NCBI GenBank assembly: GCA_032622095.1
Contig: CP136067.1
Coordinates: 58,939,899 to 59,003,898, forward strand
Source: Siphonodentalium dalli
Lineage: Eukaryota > Mollusca > Scaphopoda > Gadilida > Siphonodentaliidae
DNA: 64,000 bases
Direction: 5' to 3'
Shown here: positions 60,472-64,000 of the stretch, in pieces
Layout of the letters: each line of letters opens with the position of its first letter
Numbering within the stretch: the stretch's first letter is position 1
Translations under genes and position numbers: made by a program
The notes under the pieces: generated by a model
Told to the model about the DNA's origin: nothing
What the model saw: only the letters and a program-made list of their open reading frames with translations
The model's database searches: none

Positions 60472-60678
60472 GCTTGTGTATTGTGTCATTGTGCGTGTAG
60501 CCATGGCTGGCCATGATTGACTGCTTGTGTATTGTGTCATTATGTGTGTAGCCATGGCTGGCCATGATTGACTGCTTGTGTATTGTGTCATTATGCGTGT
60601 AGCCATGGCTGGCCATGATTGACTGCTTGTGTATTGTGTCATTATGCGTGTAGCCATGGCTGGCCATGATTGACTGCT
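60472..60678. repeat. 51 bp minisatellite, about four copies
   Basis: Units with GTGTAGCCATGGCTGGCCAT and ATTGACTGCTTGTGTATTG, nearly identical. Open on the minus strand in two frames (17-residue period), which explains the repetitive ORFs. No other evidence of coding. Confidence 0.95.
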
Positions 60679-61084
60679 ATGGTGTTATTGTTTTATAGGA
60701 TCATCAATTGCCAAACTCAGATGTTAGATTGCCGTTGAAATTAACAGTAAATGCAGGTCCACACCTAAATTGTTGGGTAACTGATATCTCAGACGCAACT
60801 GCAGCTGAACACACACTGCATGCGCCCCTTATTTTTTTGCTCTCGGCATTTTGATTTCTGGTATTGTAACATAGATCTAATATACCGTCAATGAAAATGC
60901 CCCTACAATCTAATCACACGGTCATGACGTTCATGCCTAAAAGATGATAATTGTGTTATCAATTGATACGGATGACCGATCGCCCCCAAAATGTGACATG
61001 ATGATGCACCAGCAATGTCTTGTCATTACAATGGAATGAACAAGTTTTGCTTGTGTATATCCACTGGATAAATATGTGTTATAA

Positions 61085-61365
61085 TGGATATAAACAATTC
61101 CAACAAAAATAGAAATTCTTATGAAACTAAATACTTTTTGGATGTATTAGTAACCCCCAAAGAACACATTTGGTGTCACATATATTCAACTTTTATATGA
61201 TAAAAAGAAATTTTCAATCGAAAAACAAAATTATCACCACTGAGCATTCTAAAAATAGTATTTAAAGATATGTTACCGTTTATCTGACAGTATTATTTGG
61301 CAAGTTAAAAAAATAAAACGAAAATCAATATCTAGTGAAAGAGAGTATCTTTAACTGAGAATCAT
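61085..61365. repeat. ~282 bp direct repeat, right copy
   Basis: Matches 60098-60380 in the same orientation, 0.7 kb downstream. Together they bracket the 51 bp minisatellite, which suggests a segmental or transposon-end duplication. Confidence 0.9.
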
Positions 61366-61768
61366 CAGTATAGTACACAAGCTTCATACATCTCCCCGTA
61401 CAACTTTAAACAAATTGAAAGAAAATAATGCTGACAATCAGTCAATCATCTTCATACAACAACATAGGAAGAGATTCACTCCTAGTGAATGATGTGTGTC
61501 CTATAATAACATATATATATTCTAATATGATAACAAAACATCAAGTTCAAATGATACATGGATAATATTAGACGACAATAATCAAGTGGAAGTTTATTGA
61601 CAGAAAGGAAACAGTAAAGTTATCAGAAACATCAGAATTAAAATGACCTTTCAATATATCTATAATTAATGTAACTATAATAACCATTACAACATAGTGA
61701 AGATGATGCTGTTTGATCACTTTGCAATGCTGCGACACACATACCTCAAAATATGGTGCTAGCCATTT

Positions 61769-61862
61769 GCAGAATGAGGTCCCCAGAGGATGAATTTAGT
61801 GACGCTACCCCACACAGCTGACTAGCATCACTAAAGTCACCCTCTAGGGACCTCATTCTGCA
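61769..61862. repeat. GAATGAGGTCCCCAGAGG foldback MITE, copy 2
   Basis: TTGCAGAATGAGGTCCCCAG and complement near 61840-61862, with GGTGAATTTAGTGACGCTA-like inner arms in inverted orientation. About 190 bp before copy 3. Confidence 0.7.
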
Positions 61863-62046
61863 TGACCTCATCTGCTATGGGAGACCTAGACATAGATTTA
61901 AGTTCCCAGGTGATGTGCACCCATTGGGCACCTCGACGATGCATTGTGTCATTTGCCAATTTGGGAATATAGAGAAACTAAACTAAAACAGAAAAAGAAA
62001 CTTTGTAAAGAAACAAAAAAGCTTGTTAATTTGATAATAAAGATAC

Positions 62047-62135
62047 TTTCCAGAGGACATAAGAGGGTGAATTTAGTGATGCTAGCCTGCAGGTAGTCAC
62101 TAAACTCACCCTCTTGGGACCTCATTTTGCACATG
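62047..62135. repeat. GAATGAGGTCCCCAGAGG foldback MITE, copy 3
   Basis: AGGGTGAATTTAGTGATGCT and ACTAAACTCACCCTCTTGGG with CCTCATTTTGCA form the hairpin. The left outer end is eroded. Confidence 0.6.
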
Positions 62136-62264
62136 TCCAGCACCATACTTTAAGGCCTGCCAATAAACATGGAGTGTGCACATAATATTCAAGCTCCCGA
62201 TTATATCCAAATTGAGCCATTAGTATGCAAAGTAATTGATGAAATGTACTCTCTTCCCATTTCT

Positions 62265-62530
62265 TTACTAAATAGGTTCCCCCATCAGTTATAATGTATA
62301 CATAGGAATGGTCTATTTGGTCTATTATTCACCAGGAGTAGTTTTCAGGAAATATAAGCAAACGTCAGATATAAGAAAAGATAATACCAGTGCAGAAGAA
62401 TTACTATTTGTTTGGTATGAAATATTCAGATAATAGGTTAAAAAAAGGCCTATCATTTGTTGAAATTATGATCTGAACATTTCCTAATGGAAATACTCGT
62501 CTATTAGTATTTAGTGGAGAAAGACTTAAG
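62265..62530. repeat. GTTCAGATAATAAG dispersed repeat, copy 6
   Basis: Blocks ATAATGTATACATAGGAATGG, GCAGAAGAATTACTATTTG and ATTCAGATAATAGG, then CATTTGTTGAAATTATGATC and CTCGTCTATTAGTATTTAG, the full family order. Confidence 0.6.
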
Positions 62531-63411
62531 ATAGGTGCAAAGATATATTCCACCACGTTACAGAGCATTTGGGACCTGGAACTGAACAACAAGTAATAGA
62601 ATTGATAACTTCATTTTCTAAACCACTCCAGTTTTTTATCATGATGCTTTGTGTGACATTAGCAAGCAAACTTCAAGATAGACCTATCCCATGTTCATCA
62701 CTAAAACAGTGAACAAATAAAATCGCATTCCAAAGAAACACATAGAACTATTAAACCTTGGTACCAATAATACATAAATTTATTTCGCATTTTTCATTTT
62801 GACCATATAACTTCAAAATATCTATGTTATGGAGCTTCATCTTTCCAAGAGTACATTGTATAGAATTTGATGAATACATAATAATTTGGTGCTTCAAAGA
62901 TTATGTTTTGGCCTATAATAAATGGTCGATTGATAAAAGGCCATGCAAGAAGGGTGTAATGTTGTTAAACGAATAATTTCTTGTAAATATGCTCTGCAGA
63001 TTTAATGGAAGAGAGTCACAGTGTTACTATGCAACAATGATTGACCAATCAACATGAAGTGTATTCGAAGAGTAGTTCTGACAGCAGCATCCAGGCAGAT
63101 AGTCCTCACATCACTGGAGCATCAACTTGCCACAGTTTTCCAAAATTGTGGATTGGCTCAGTTTCATGGCTGCTATATGTATGTTTTTTTCTCACACCCT
63201 GTTCCCATAAATAGCAATATCAATATTGAATCTGAAACAAAATTGAAAATGAAAAATAATATAAGGTCGCCGACCCCATGCCTCCAGAAACAGTGGCTTT
63301 TTTTAAAGGATAGCTTTTTTTTTTAACTCTGTCAAAATTCATTGGACCGGGACCAAATTCAACCCTTTATCTTCTGAAATTGGAACCCACGTACCAAATA
63401 TATTATTTTTT

Positions 63412-63722
63412 AAATTATAATACATTTTTCCTTAAAGAAAGCCTGAACACTGAACTATATGGATATATGTCCTGCGTTTGTAAACCATAGTAGAAAAGGG
63501 GTTAACTTTTTGGTCGCCTACGATCACTCACGGTCTTCAGTGGCTTGCCTCGGAATCAGTCACGCATGCGCAGTCCCAATATAACCGATTGAATCTCGTC
63601 AGTTTATTTTCAACTCAATCAGGAGATTGGCGAGTTGCGGGGTTGGGAATGGCACCACCATGGGAGGGCCCTATGATAGTTCAGTGTTCAGGCTTTCTTT
63701 AAGGAAAAATGTATTATAATTT
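63412..63722. mobile_element. MITE with 46 bp perfect inverted ends
   Basis: 63412-63457 and 63677-63722 are exact reverse complements (CCTTAAAGAAAGCCTGAACA inside). The interior is richer in G+C than its surroundings and holds GCATGCGC, a core resembling an NRF1 site, near 63564. A short repeat CACTGAACTATATGGAT occurs inside the left edge and again just beyond the right end. Confidence 0.7.
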
Positions 63723-64000
63723 TAAAAATAATATTTTTCCGCCCTCACACTGAACTATATGGATTAGAATGCAAGCCCAGGAGGAGGCACGAGCAATAAA
63801 GTTAATAGCCAAATTTTGAGTAAAGGTACTCTTCTAAAACAGATTGTACCATATATGAACACTTTAATGAATCTGTTAGGATTATTTACGTGAAATAACT
63901 CATATAGTTAGAGTGCTATATTGCTCAAATGTGTACCGCCCCCCCCCCCCCCCCCCCTTGTTTTGAAACAAACCTCCCATGAGGTGCCATCCAATGCATA

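Larger units (their letters stand above)
53589..64000. other. Right-hand region without a recognised gene
   Basis: Apart from the repeats and remnants listed, I see no coding exon that can be defended. 54740-54870 is less AT-rich and ends with a GTGAGA donor-like site, so an untranslated first exon is conceivable. Poly-C tracts occur near 55444 and 63940. Confidence 0.5.

Noticed and set aside
60098-61365. An LTR retrotransposon bounded by 282 bp LTRs
   Set aside because: No TG/CA ends, primer-binding site, purine tract or coding sequence between the repeats.

Overview
This is a 64 kb piece of a repeat-rich, AT-rich animal nuclear genome. Genes have introns, exons are short and spaced by kilobases, and no bacterial or organellar features are seen. 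Dispersed DNA transposons, LINEs, tRNA-derived SINEs, a Ty1/copia element and long satellite-cored elements point to a marine invertebrate. A mollusc, probably a bivalve, is my best inference: the copia type, the dermatopontin-like gene and the ~160 bp satellite carried in a mobile-element-like frame all suit one. The species is not determined.

Three protein-coding genes can be supported. (1) Minus strand, 5544 down to 3206: the first three coding exons of phosphatidylserine synthase 2 (PTDSS2-like); the rest should lie beyond the left edge. Its first intron appears to use a GC donor. (2) Plus strand, 12814-35619: a complete five-exon UBE2M/UBC12 gene for the NEDD8-conjugating enzyme, 184 residues with the catalytic Cys111. 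Its introns hold most of the repeats, including a ~7 kb satellite-cored element in intron 3 and a hAT transposon with a nested LINE fragment in intron 4. (3) Minus strand, 53247 down to about 47807: a secreted protein with a signal peptide, a PAN/apple-like domain and at least two dermatopontin-type exons; the linker and 3' end are unresolved.

Layout: 1-5.5 kb PTDSS2; 5.5-12.8 kb divergent intergenic DNA full of inverted repeats and MITEs; 12.8-35.6 kb UBE2M; 35.6-47 kb transposon territory (a 2.1 kb inverted-repeat element, a near-perfect palindromic pogo-like MITE carrying a second TTAA-flanked MITE, a second satellite-cored element, and a rearranged copia element); 47-53 kb the PAN/dermatopontin gene; 53-64 kb MITEs, minisatellites, a LINE remnant and duplicated segments with no convincing gene.

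The most interesting non-genic signals are: two unrelated satellite-cored elements (22.96-29.95 kb and 43.34-44.42 kb) with the same end architecture; a copia element with its gag-protease part inverted and a 101 bp direct duplication abutting both outer edges; and the nested palindromic MITE at 41.3-42.0 kb, whose two arms match without mismatch once the insertion is removed.
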